64,000 nucleotides of DNA from NCBI GenBank assembly GCA_017506865.1, contig JAFCMP010000538.1, forward strand, positions 558,001 through 622,000. The letters run 5' to 3'. The position numbers were made by a program, and so were the translations under genes. Positions 20,600 to 32,700 of the stretch are shown here, one piece after another. Every line of letters begins with the position of its first letter. Position 1 is the stretch's first letter. Origin of the DNA: Tribonema minus (Eukaryota > Sar > Xanthophyceae > Tribonematales > Tribonemataceae). The notes under the pieces are model-generated. The model saw only the letters and a program-made list of their open reading frames with translations, was not told the origin of the DNA and searched no databases.

Positions 20600-21800
20600 C
20601 ATGCATGTAACCTGGTGACGCCGGTTCAGGGCCGGTGATAGTTAACTTGACAAGTGCACCAACCTGCTGCAGCGGAAAGATTGCCTTGTGTTTGTTGCCG
20701 CAGACTGCTTCACATGCACTTGCTTCCACTGCATCAGTCAATGGTTTGTGACGGCAAGCATGCACCCTGACGTTGGCTTTGGCTTGCTTTCAATGCTGCC
20801 GTGAGATGAAGCCAGTACGCTTGTCAACAAGGGATGACCGGGTGCTCATGTCACTCAGAGGCTCCCTGGACTAATGTGAGCCGTCAGCATTTTGTACACA
20901 GTAATGATATATCCATCTATGTACAGCTTTGTCGGACGGGCGGACACCCTCAGGCTTGTGATACTTAAAGTGCCGAGAATGTAAAGTTTGTGCTTTCCAT
21001 CGTCAGCGGCTGGCTTTGAAGCTCGTAACTGTACAATGCCCACAGGACGTGCCTGAGCGCCTCGCCACCCCACCGTGACCCACTGACACCTGCAGCTACG
21101 ACTATTTCCTATACTTTCACATCTACCACTACCACCGCTGCCCTCTCAAGCCGCCGCAAGAATCCCCAGCAACTGCTTGGCCGCACTCCGACCCCATTCA
21201 AAGTTTTGCAGGCGCAGTACTCCTATGCTGTGCATATGGCAATCAGGACCGCAAACACCCCAGGATAGCGTCATTCAAGCGACGCGAGACAGTGCTGCAC
21301 ATGCAGGCACGGCCGGCCGGGGGTGTTTGCAGTGAATTGACCACCTTCAGGTACTGACATCTGCAACAGCCCGACTTGTATGGTGTGGACAATGCCGACC
21401 TACCTTCCGCATCAGCGACATCAACATCGACATTTGTTGTCAAGGTTTAAGCTGACATGAGCCCAATGGTGTGGACGATGCCGACATGCCTTCCGAATCG
21501 GCGACATCGATGTTTGTTGTCACCGTCGGCATGTGCTGAGTCAGTGATGGCAGTCCCCAGAGATGTTCTGCATTCAGCTCATGTAAGAGACTGGTGCTTT
21601 TCTTATTCACTTCTGCTTGGCACTTTCTTTCGCTATGCACTGGCAGAGGCACGCTGCAACTGCTTTCATGCCATTTTTCTCAGGTCAGTGTGAGAGTGCT
21701 GAACTTTGCTCTCACCTAGCGCATTGTGACCGCAGGCTAACGTCATTCTGGCTCGTGCATTTTAAATAGGCGCATCAACTTCACATCGAACTCGCAGGCC
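20600..21800 (+). repeat. Interspersed repeat R, plus-strand copy (longest with 39030-40110)
   Basis: Blocks in the same order occur in both places: GCTTCCACTGCA, GTGCCTGAGCGCCTCGCCAC, CTACCACCGC-like pyrimidine repeats, TGGTGTGGACAATGCCGAC, GACATTTGTTGTCA, CACTGGCAGAGGCACGC and finally GCCCATGCAGCATAC. This copy contains an internal duplication of the TGGTGTGGAC(A/G)ATGCCGAC block (21380 and 21467). It is moderately diverged and so probably old. No ORF. Confidence 0.65.
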
Positions 21801-22859
21801 CATGCAGCATACAGAGCAATGCCCACCAATAAGTGTCATGAATGAAAATGCAAAGAGCCCGCGTACCCATAAAAAAACGATCCGAGACCCGGGAACAGCC
21901 CCGGGACTGATAGCATGCCTCCTGAGGTTGGCTTTTGGCTCGCATATGCTGGCAATGATAATACTGCAGTAACTTCAAAGCCAGTGTGCCTGTCAACCAA
22001 GGCGCTTTTGCATGATATGACATGTCATAATAGCCCTGCGGGCTGGGGGAAAGTCCTAGGGACGTGTGCAGATAGAGTGCACCATGGTGCTACAAAAAGC
22101 AACAAGAGCATTGTGATTGCTCACAAATTGAAGCTGCGTAAATTTGATGTCAAGGTTGTTGTACTGCAAATAATGGCCATGCAGACAGGCACACCGTTGT
22201 CAATGCACAGCAGCAGAGGAAGCAGGGGGCACAGGAGGCGGCACATTTGACAATGTGTGCAACGAAAGAAGTAATATCTTACAAATGCCCAAAAGCTGGT
22301 TGTGAAACACTGGGAGCATAACTTCCCCTGAACTTGAGAGATGTCAAGCACAAACGTCAGCCACGCTGAGCTGCAGGTGAGCAGCCATTTTGTGCCTTTG
22401 AAGGGCTGCGCGACTCCACTGAGGTCTGTATTGATTGCTCCACCGCCTGGGGTTGTCTAAGGCATAACCACACCCGACACTGCTTCATTGCACACTGCAG
22501 ATGTGTATGTTAGCAAGCATGGCAAAGCAGGAGTTCAGCACACATGCTTGTTGATACCAGTTTATGTAGCTTCAAGCGCATACACTGTCCAGAGGAATGC
22601 ACTTACTCCATGCAGGTTACTAGTATCAGAAGTGTGCCATCACATCCTGCTAAGTCTGCGCCTCAGCTGCTCTCATACCACATGATGCTGATGACACCAG
22701 TGCGTTGTTGGTACCACCTGGCCTCATCAAGCTGTGGGACACGATGTTGGCAGTGGCATGCAGGCGAAAGCCTTCAAGTTGGTGCCCTTTTGCAACATGG
22801 TGAGAAAGTGACATTAAAAAAATCCTGGTTCATCCTTCGAAGCTGAATCATGGCGTCTG

Positions 22860-23330
22860 GTGCATCCAGCCCAAGCCAGTCACCATTGCAAACAGTTGGC
22901 AAGGACCGGCCATGGAAATGCTCACGAGTCGCCAGTCAACTGAGCACAAGTTGCTGCGTGCTCACTGCATACATGGCTCAATGTGACAGCATGCACTGGC
23001 AGCTAGCTCTGCAAGCCTCGCGTGTTGCATTTGTCTTCAGCTGCAGTCCGCCCAAGCCAGTTGCCGTCGCAAACAGTTGGCAAGTACCAGCCATGGAAGT
23101 TCATGACTGATGGGTGGCCACGTCAATGGACCGCAGTCGGTTGAGCACTCACTGCCCGAATTGACAGCATGCAGCTCTACAAGCCTCGGGCTCGTAGTAC
23201 AGTATGTTAATTTATGGCTTCAGCTTCTGAATCAGCAAGCCAGGCCAGCTTGCCGTTGTGAACAATTGGCAAGAATCAGTTTTGGAGGTTCATCGCTGAT
23301 GGGTCGCCAAGTCAACCAACCACAATTTGC
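22860..23330. repeat. Diverged tandem repeat, about 180-190 bp unit, three copies
   Basis: AAGCCAGTCACCATTGCAAA at about 22873 recurs as AAGCCAGTTGCCGTCGCAAA at about 23053 and as a weaker copy at about 23243. Each is followed by CAGTTGGCAAG-like sequence and then by (G/C)CATGGAA, a translation-neutral spacer and GTCAAC. No gene assignment. It has the size of a small satellite. Confidence 0.6.
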
Positions 23331-23997
23331 TGCATCTGCAAGTCATCATGATGATCGAAACCACCATTATTCTGCTCCTCCTGCTTGTCGAGTAGCATTG
23401 CCTTGTTGTTGCCTGCAGCAGCTCAACGGCGCAACAGCCACTGACATGCGAACGTGGTGCCCGAGATACAGTTGCATAAGACACGCTTCCGCTCGATGGG
23501 TACAGCCTGTTCCACAGCTGCATTGGAGCGTATGCAGCAGCTGCCAGAGCAGACACAGTGCCACAGTGACTGTGGCACGTGTGGTAGCTGAGCCTAGTAG
23601 TCATGCTCAGCAGCTGTCAAAATTAAAAGTTCACAGCTACACCAGGTGCTCCAGTGTTGCTGCTTCTCCCGCCATTACCATGGTGTTAGTCAGCACCAAC
23701 ACTTGGTGCCACACGTGGGCTCAGCCTGCTTACGTGTAACAACTTGAAGGGCTCAGCCTAGGCTCAGCCTGTTCAACTTGTTGCACCTCTGAGTCTCTCG
23801 CCACCTGCTCTCGCGTGCTGCGTTAGGGCCTGCCTCACTCAGGCACTGCACTCCACTGTGTTGCCACACACCGTCTTCCGCAAGCTGTACCGCACGGGGG
23901 CTGCTCCTTCTTCTTGCTGCACGCGTCTATTCTTTGAGCTCAGCTACTAGGCTCACCACTTGCTACAGGCTCATGACCTCCGGAGCGGCCGCTGCAG

Positions 23998-24063
23998 AAG
24001 ACGCTGCGCAAAGACGACTCCTCAGCCGCTGCGGAGGGGTCTGCCGCGGCGTTGAGAGCGACG
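23998..24063 (+). other. Orphan exon-like segment with splice sites
   Basis: A 66-bp open stretch (22 codons, KTLRKDDSSAAAEGSAAALR) lies between GCTGCAG and GGTGAGG, in a GC-rich island surrounded by repeats. It is the right shape for an internal phase-0 exon, but no partner exons were found. The minus strand is also open across the region. Confidence 0.25.
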
Positions 24064-24533
24064 GTGAGGGGGGGTAGCGGAGCCAGGCATGCGCCGGCAA
24101 GGTGGTGTAACTCAGTCATGACTCGTGTGCCATTTGGGGGTCGGGCCCCGTGCAGCAATACTTTCAGTGCCACTTGCCAGTGGGGCCATCTATACCATTG
24201 ACGGACGGCGGCCACAACAGGGGTGCTCCTCGCGGCGGTCAGACCTAAACGCCTGGCGCATGCCAGGGTAAGTGGGTGGTGCTCGACGCCTGAAAGAGGA
24301 GTCGCCTACTACGCAGTACATACATTGTCAAGCAGTGGAACATGAAAGAAACACCGTCCGTCCCTCAACGTTTATGAGGCAGTCAACTGAGTCAACCGAG
24401 GTGTATTTATAAAAGAACATGTGCCTGCATGGTAGGCCTGGCACTGCCTGCAACAAGAGATTGCAACGGTGTATTGTTGAACTTGAAGTTGAAGTTTGCA
24501 TTAAAATTAAAGCAGCGCAGCGCAGGAAGGCGC

Positions 24534-24602
24534 AGCAGCAGCAGCAGTGCCAGCAACAGCGATATCACAACCGTTCGCAGCAGCAGCAGCACTAGCAGCA
24601 GC

Positions 24603-24681
<79 letters not shown>

Positions 24682-24730
24682 ACAGCTGCAGCAGCAGCGA
24701 CAGCAGCAGCAGAAGCAGCAGAAGCAGCCA
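24534..24730. repeat. (CAG)n microsatellite
   Basis: Nearly pure CAG triplets, densest from about 24600 to 24670, end 34 bp before the ATG of the SDR gene. They may therefore lie in its 5' UTR or promoter. Confidence 0.9.
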
Positions 24731-26660
24731 ACTCTGCCAGCGGCGATTGACATAGTCAGCATCATGGTGGCCACGTGGCCTGCCGCAGCGGCGGTTTTCA
24801 CCATAGCAGTGGCCTTCTTAGGCAGCTGGTGGCTCATGTACAATCGTCGTTGGCAGCAGCGGCACATCCCGATGACTGGACGGTGGGTGCTGATTACTGG
24901 CTGCGACAGTGGCATAGGTGCCCTCGCTGTGTCTCAGCTCTCCGCTACGGGCGCGAAGGTAGCCGCCTTCACTTTGACGGAGGCAGGTGCCAAAGCTGCC
25001 CTTGCTGGAGGTGCTACTCTGGCTCTTCCCTTTGACATTAGGACACAGCGGCACAGGATGCAGCGATAACGCAGGTGCTGCATGCGTGTGTGGGGAGGCT
25101 TTGGGCAGTGGTCCACAATGCAGGTAAATATTCAACCTGTCACTCATGGTGGTGAGCTTTTGATCGACGTGCATGTATCGCTGCTTAGATGATACAAGAA
25201 GGTACAGTGAGGTGAGGCGTCACAGCAGCTTTTCGGCAAATTTGGGTTGACACACCACTGTTTTTCATGACCTAGTCTCGTTCAGCCCCCCTTCCGGTAG
25301 TTCTACAGAATAAAGATGCACCTTGATCACAGGCTGATCATGGGCTTTTCACTCTTAAGCTATCGCGCACCTAAGGCTTGCGTAATCTTTAACTTGAAGA
25401 ACTGGTGTACCAAGCGCTTACGGTCGGTGTGGTGGCGTGTTGCTCTTTCTTCAGCCATTTGCAAGGAGCAGACTCCTACGAGCTCTGAAGTGTGGTGTCA
25501 CAAAACACATACACAACCTTATACACGCTCTGGGTGTGTTGCGCAAGGTCGACCAGGACCTACGCAGCTATTGCCTCACACTACCAACGAGAGGCCATCG
25601 CCGTTGATCGCAAGCACATATTGCGCCATAGCACTACGTTGTTGACGCGCCTGAGCTTGTCAGGCTCACTTATCATCAAATTGTAGGATATTTCGGCTCA
25701 GACATGGTCAAACCGCAGTGGGACGCTGCTGGCACTATATACAGAGATGTATTTGTGTGTCATCTGCAGCAAGAGATATAGTCGTAGCCAGTCAGATATA
25801 GTGAGCAGAATATACTGTTGAGCAGACACGCCAGTGAAACAGGCACTACTATATTGGATCGGATGGTTGTCGTCTGTTGGTGCAGTACATTACAGTACAT
25901 TGGTGCCTGGTACTGTGTCAAGGAGGAGGCAGCGAAGGAGGAGCCGCTGGCGGAGCGGCGGCGCGGAAGGCGAGGATGCACAGGGGACACTGAGGGCACA
26001 GCAGCACCGCACGCTCAACCTGTCGGCCTGGCTACAGCCGAGGACTAGAGAGCGGATTTTCGCTCCACCGCGGGCCTGAGGCGAACAAGGCCAGACACGC
26101 AGCGTGGGTCGCCGGTGTAAGCAAGTAAGCCTCGCATTGATATTGCTAAAGCTACCTACGCACACAGCGACATCGGCCGAAGCACAAGAAGGGCAAACTA
26201 AAAAAAAACAAACAAAAAAAACAAAACATCAGACGATATCGCCGTCGACGGATCGGGAAGGGGGAACCTAGGGCACACTGGATCGCAGGGCAGTAGATAG
26301 CAGTTCACCAGATTAAGGTTTGAACGCTTGCTGACCAGCTTGATTTGCAGCCGCACAAGGGACCTCGCCTGGCAGAGACTGACTGCATTCAGCACACGCA
26401 CAGACACGACAGGACCACGACACTGCAGCGGCAAGGACACGAATTGCACAGCATTGCATTCAGCCCAGCTGCCTTGTGTTGGTCAGAGGCAGAGAGCTTG
26501 AGCACACCGACTCGTTCCACCACCGCTCGTTTCACGACGGCGGGAGAAGCACCTCAACAGATACACCAGAGCAGGACGGGATCTTGAACTGAAAGTGGTA
26601 CAGTTGTGCAGGGGAGTATTCGCGGTTGGCAGCCGCGCATTCGAGACCGAGCCTGGGCTC

Positions 26661-26685
26661 TTTTTTTTTTTTTTTTTTTTTTTTT
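26661..26685 (+). repeat. Poly(T) tract of 25 bases
   Basis: Uninterrupted T run about 30 bp upstream of the first in-frame ATG (26715) of the element B ORF. Frame is open through it. Its orientation is opposite to a retrotransposon tail. Confidence 0.9.
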
Positions 26686-26714
26686 CTCGCGCCTCAAAGT
26701 CGCCTTTCAAAGCT

Positions 26715-29700
26715 ATGGCTCTCCACTGGCTTACCAGCCCTGCCTCACGTGGGGAGGGGTCACCTCTGAAACGCAAACGGGAACAGCGCAACCACGGGCT
26801 GAATACTGGCTTGTGGTGGTGGCAGGTCAAAGCTGCACGCCAATCTGACACACGCCGCAGACGCCGCCATGGTGTTGGCCGTTGGGTACGCCTAGTGATA
26901 CCGCCGCCGCCACCGATCCCGGGCCCGCCGCCAATCCCGGGCCCGCCGCCGATCCCGGGCCCGCCGCCGATCCCGGGCCCGCCGCCGATACCGGGCCCCC
27001 CGCCGATACCGGGCCCGCCGCCGATACCGGGCCCACCGCCGATACCGGGCCCGCCGCCGATACCGGACCCGCCACCGATACCCGGCCCGCCACCACCTCA
27101 GCTGATGGCCCAGAGCTCTAGACCGCGGCCGATGCCAGAGGTGCCAGTGTGCAGTCAGGTTGCAGAGCTGTGCAGAAGCATGCGCAGACTACACTTGTCG
27201 TCAGCCGACTCGGACGAGCCTCAGGGCAGTGGCAGCCACGCGCACGTCAAGAAGCGCCGCCGCCATCTGTCTAGCCCAGGTGCCGCTAATCACTGTGACA
27301 GGGGATGCTCACAGACGAAGCGCCCGCGGCATCAGCCTGCCAGTGACTCGGAGTCTCAAGCGGCGAGTTTACGGGAGGCACTGCCGCCAGCAGCGATGAT
27401 TGTACTGAGCTTGGTGGTACTACCGCCACCAGCGGCAAATAAACGCCGTCGGGCGACACTGCCGCCGGATTCACCAGTAGCGACAACGCCAATGCCAAAA
27501 CGACGTTCGCGGCGGAAAACGCCTTTAGTGACGGCTGCCACTGCCGCACCAGCGGCGGGGCCCGCACCGGCCAACCCGGTGGTTGCACAGCCACGGACGA
27601 CTGTCACAGCCGCCGCTGCATGCGGTCGCAAGGTTACCTCCGACTTAACGGCGGCGGCAACGCCACGTGCGGCAGACATGGTGCCAAAACCGCCGGCAGG
27701 CGCTGCCGCATCAGATGGCCAACGCGGGGCAGCTGCATCCCGGCGGGGTCGGCGTCGCGGCGCCAGCGCCGGGCCGCCCCTGGGACGCCTCGGAAGCATT
27801 GGCAGCATCAACCGCCCAGAGTCGCCGTCTGGCAAACTGAGTGCGCTGGCAAAGGCGGTCACCACGACCGTGCCCGTACCGATGGAAGTTGGCGAACCTA
27901 CCAGTGGGCCAGCGGGTCACCAGAGACGGATCACGTCGCGGCCTTCGCAGCCAGCTAGCAGCGGCGCCTCTCCCCAGTGGCATCCCGGTCCTCAGCCGAT
28001 GGAGGTCACCGCAGCGGAAACCCCATGTACTGCAGACATGGTGACAACAGCACCAGCGGCCGCAGCGGCTGCTGCACCGGGCGGCGAACGTGGGGCGGCT
28101 GCACCCCGGCGGGGTCGGCGCCGCGCCAGCGCCCAAAGCACTGGCAGCGTCACCCGTCCAGAGCCACAGTCTGGCGGTGCGCTGGCAAAGCCGGTCACCG
28201 TGACCATGCCTGTACCGATGGAAGTTGGCGAACCTGGGCCGGCGGGTCACCAGAGACGAATCACGTCCCGGTCTTTGCAGCCAGCTGGCAGCGGCGCCTC
28301 TCTGTCAGGCGGCAGCGTCACCTCTGACGGTAACAGTCGCAACGGGCACCCAATATCCGGCATCACCGCTATGACAGTTTTGGCGCCCGCCAAGACACCC
28401 GCTGCCAACCGGAAGGTCAATATCCCGGGGCTGGACTGCCGCATGTGCGACAAGTTCATAGTGCGAGCAAATCCTCGGGCCCCGGGAAAGAATTGCCCAG
28501 CGGCACACGCATGTGCACACCAGCGCACGCGCCACACAGGGAAAGGGAAGCAATTTGCAGAACTGCATGTTCAGCTTTTCCTAGACCACCGACCAATATA
28601 CGGCGGCCTAGAGCAGGTCTGCGACGGGTGCGGCAACCTCTTCATCAGACGCACAGCAGCAAGCGCCACGACACCATCTGGTGATCTAGGGGCCCTGGAC
28701 CAGTGCGACGTGTGGCGCTGCGCCGACTGCCTCGCAGGCCCGGTCGCCGCGACAGCATGCACACTGTCAGGCTGTGACCGTGCATCAGGCCATGATCACA
28801 TTGCTGACATACACACCCGACCAACGACATGCGCGGCGGCAGCGGGTGGTGCAGCTGTTGGTGGGGGGAATAGCCTGAAGCCAACAGCCGCGCTGCTCGC
28901 CGCCGCTAGCAAATGTGGTCCCATACGCAAATTCCTCGGATGCGAGCACCTGGGGGTAGACCCCAGGCAAGCCCATGCATCTACGTTGGACGGTGTGGCA
29001 GATGCGCCGCTGCCGAGACTGACCCGGAGCAGCACAATGGGTGTGCTGCCTGGCGAAAGTCGTGCTAGCGATAGCGGCGCAACGATGTCAAGCAACGATC
29101 GTGTGCCCAGCACACCTGGCAGTGCCGCAGCTGCTGTCGCAGCGGGCGCTCAGTCTAGCGAATGCCCCAGGGACCCGACGGGATCACACTGGCAAGGCCT
29201 GCTGGGGGCGGCTGGCGCACTCGCGCGCAGGGTACGTGCACTGGCCCTTGCCCCCAATCGGGCACGCGTCACGGTGCTTTGCGCTTGGCCGACGGGTACC
29301 AAGCTTGGACCCTGCCGCACGTCACGCCGACTGCATATGCGGCCGGCGCCCAGCGACGCGCCAGCAACACAGACCCTGCTGGGCCGGACTTCCTGCGCAC
29401 CGCTGGTGAGTCAGATGCATGACCTGACGGTCACGTTCAGCTTGCTCTCCCTCCGAGAAGAAGGTAATGACCTGGCAACGGTGTTTGACCAACTCTCCCT
29501 TAGGGAACCGGTCGTTGCCAGGTCGCCTCGCCAGCCAGCCGGGAAACGTGGTGAGTCAGACGTAACGCAGGCTGGTGATAACAGCACCCACGCAACAATG
29601 ACCGAGACAGCACCTGTCACGGCTATGGTTGCCAGTGGAAAGCGCAGTCGACGCAGAGGTAAACACAGACGGCGGACGCAGGAGCGACAGGCCCAGTGCG

Positions 29701-32700
29701 ACAATTCTCGTGCACCCCTGGCACCAGCCACCACACCGCCGAGGGGCGGTGCCTCTGCCCCCTCAGCACCAATATCCGGGCCGGCGAAGGTCACCACCGT
29801 GACGGTGGCGACCCGGATACCCTCAACCGTGTGCCATACAGTCACCGTGGAGGAGCAGCAAGACGCGCTGGCAAAAGCCACCAACTATGGTTTTTCCACT
29901 TGGCACACGGGCCTGCAGGCACTCCACAAACAGGCGCTTGGGGAAAACACAGCGACGCTAGCACGTGGTGGGGAGCTTCGCCCCGTGAGCAACGTGGGCA
30001 ACGGCAACTGCCTGATTCATACAGCTCTACACGGCATAGACAGCGTCGCAGTTGAGCACGGACTGCCGGCCCCAGCACTGGTGATTGCCATGCGAGAGGC
30101 ACTGCTGGACGGGATGGTGGCATACGTCACGCAGGGGGCGGGCAAACAAGGGGCCAGCATGTCATCGATGCGTCAACTGACCGCGCATGCAGCAGCCCAA
30201 CCTGCGTGTACACGTGAACAATTCGACACGTACGGGACACGCGCTCGCTGCCTCGCAATCGAGTACGGCACAAATGAAACGGACAGCGCGGACAGCGGGC
30301 ACACGCTCCTGCTGCAACGCCTACAGGAAGAGGGCGTGTGGGGACGGCCCCTCGGTTTGTCTGTGTGGGCCATTGTTGCAGCGGTCTACGCGGTCTCGGT
30401 GACGGTGTGGCAGGCCGAGCCTCAGGCCACTGGCAGCACGCAAAAATCAACAGGGCTGGTGCTGGCACAACTGATGGGGCTGCCAGCGGTATTCGCACCG
30501 GCAACTCCAGCTCAGCCTGACTGCCATCTGGATGTGCTGTGGACGCCGCCTGGGCTATATACAAATGTGGGACACTTTGAACTGCTTGTCGCCCCTGCGG
30601 CAGCTCCGCCCTTGCCAACCACTATGACAGCGTCGGCGACCACTCAAGCTAACAGCACCCACATCACGGCTCCGAGTCGGACACAGCCCCGTACTGCGCT
30701 GCAGTTGCCACAGCAGCCTGAGCCACTGAGGTGTCCTTTATGCACACTGGCATTTTGGCAGCTTGGTCAGAAAGAGGACAGCAAACAGCGAGGCAAACTG
30801 TCAGCTGCGAGCCGCATGGCACCGGTAGTGGCCCACTTCAACGGTGGTAGCTGCACGAGGTCGATGCTGAACCCTGAGGCGAGCACATCACACTGTCAGC
30901 AAAATCTGGCGGCAGCATACGCCAAGGGCATCCGGCAGCAGGTTGATCACGACCCATCCGGTGACCGTGCCCCTTCAGGCAGCAGTACCTGCAACACTGG
31001 GGCACACCATGCCAAGCGTGTGCAGGAGATGAGCACCATGTATGGTTGCACGGCAGAAGACTTCCTACGGGCGGTAAGGAAGCTGAGTGCATGCACAGGT
31101 GCCTGCGGTCTGGTCCATATGTCAGCCAGCGCGGGGCAGAGGCAATGCGCGCTGACCTCGCCATGCCACACGTGTCGACGGAATGGAAGCGCCCCCACGC
31201 GCGCACGCCCGGCAGTACCCCCGGGCCAGTCCGAGGGCGGGGGTGCGGGTAGCGACGGCGCGGCCGCGGCGGCGGGGGCTGCCGCAGCGACACCTCCAAA
31301 GCCACCGGCGGTGCCGGCTAGTGGCGCTGCCAACTCAAAGTCCAGCAAGAAACGCCCGGCGGCCACGGCAACCGGCGCGCAACGCCGGCGCCGAACGGCA
31401 GCTGCTGCAGCACCGCCTGGCAGCGCCGGCAGCCGCACTCAGTCTAACAGCCTAAGGCTGCAGGACAGCAGCCCCCCCCACGGGACGGCCGTGGGATGGG
31501 CGGACATGGACTTGGACCCGCCGGACGATGCCGCGTCACCGCCCCCCCCGACCACCACCACCAGTGGCAGGCCCTCAAAGCCCCAGTCACGAGCATCCCT
31601 GGCTTGGGACCTCTCGACGCCCTCGGTCGTCCACGCACTTGACCAGACCAATGAGGCGGATCTACTGCTGCTACGGTTCACCACGACTGCCAACCCCTTC
31701 CGCACTCAGCTGCAGTGCACCCAGTGGGCACGGCTAGTGGAGCACGCCACACGACTACTGGCGGACGCCACAGACAGTGCACGTGAGGCGGCACGGGTGC
31801 GCCTCCACCATGGTGCCGGGGCGTTTGCTCATCAGGTTTCTCAGACTCTAGTGCAGCGCGGCTACAGGCTGCTGCACCTGCTAGCAGCAATGGCCTTTGG
31901 TAGGCAACCGGAGGGAACCGGTATGCCGCCTGCGGCCCGGCTGGCAGCGTTGCTGTCTGGCGACTTTGCGGAGCTACTGAGAAAGACGCTGTCAGCAGCA
32001 GCGGCGCTGCGGGCCCCCAAACCAAACAACGCAGCTACGGCGTCGGCACAAACGAACTTCGATGCCGACTGGACGGAGGCTGACTCCAGGCAGCAAACAG
32101 CATGCGCTGCCCTCTCAGGCAAGCGACGGGGGGTAGGCCTGGCTGCCGCACGACTAGAGGCGCGTGAAGCATGCGCCCCAGCAGACGAGGTCACGGCACA
32201 GGTGCTGGCAGCAAAGCACCCTGAAACTGGCACCCGGCCCGGGGTAGTCGATACGCCAATGGAGCAAGTGCGCGGCCTGGTACGCGACGCCCGGCGGCAC
32301 TGCTTGCACGGCGCAGGGGTGGCAACGACCGCCGGGCCCGCTGGCAGCGGCAGTCCCGTCTTCGAATCGGGTCAGGCGCATGATCGCAGCGATAGGCCTG
32401 AGGATGCTGCCAGCGCAGCCGGACGGCGCCTCGAGGTGGAGGCGACAGACATACTGTCGACCTTGTCCGCAGCAGGGGCGGGGAAGGCAGGAGGGCTGGA
32501 CGGCCTACGCTATGAACACCTCTTGATGGCCGCTGGGCCTGGTGCACCAGTGAAAGCAGCCACCCGCCCCGTGGGCAGTGCCTCGCCAGGACTAGCTGGT
32601 GATTCAGAATCGGATGTGATGGAACCGGCATTCGCCCATCACCTGGCCAAGGTGTTCACGACGCTGCTTGTTGAGCCCGAACTGCTGCCGGAGCAATCGC

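Noticed and set aside
24597-24755. Coding frames made of polyA, polyS or polyL residues
   Set aside because: All are translations of the CAG microsatellite in different phases.
26595-26714. GTG as start of the element B ORF
   Set aside because: Eukaryotic initiation at GTG is unlikely. The first in-frame ATG at 26715 lies just after the poly(T) run.
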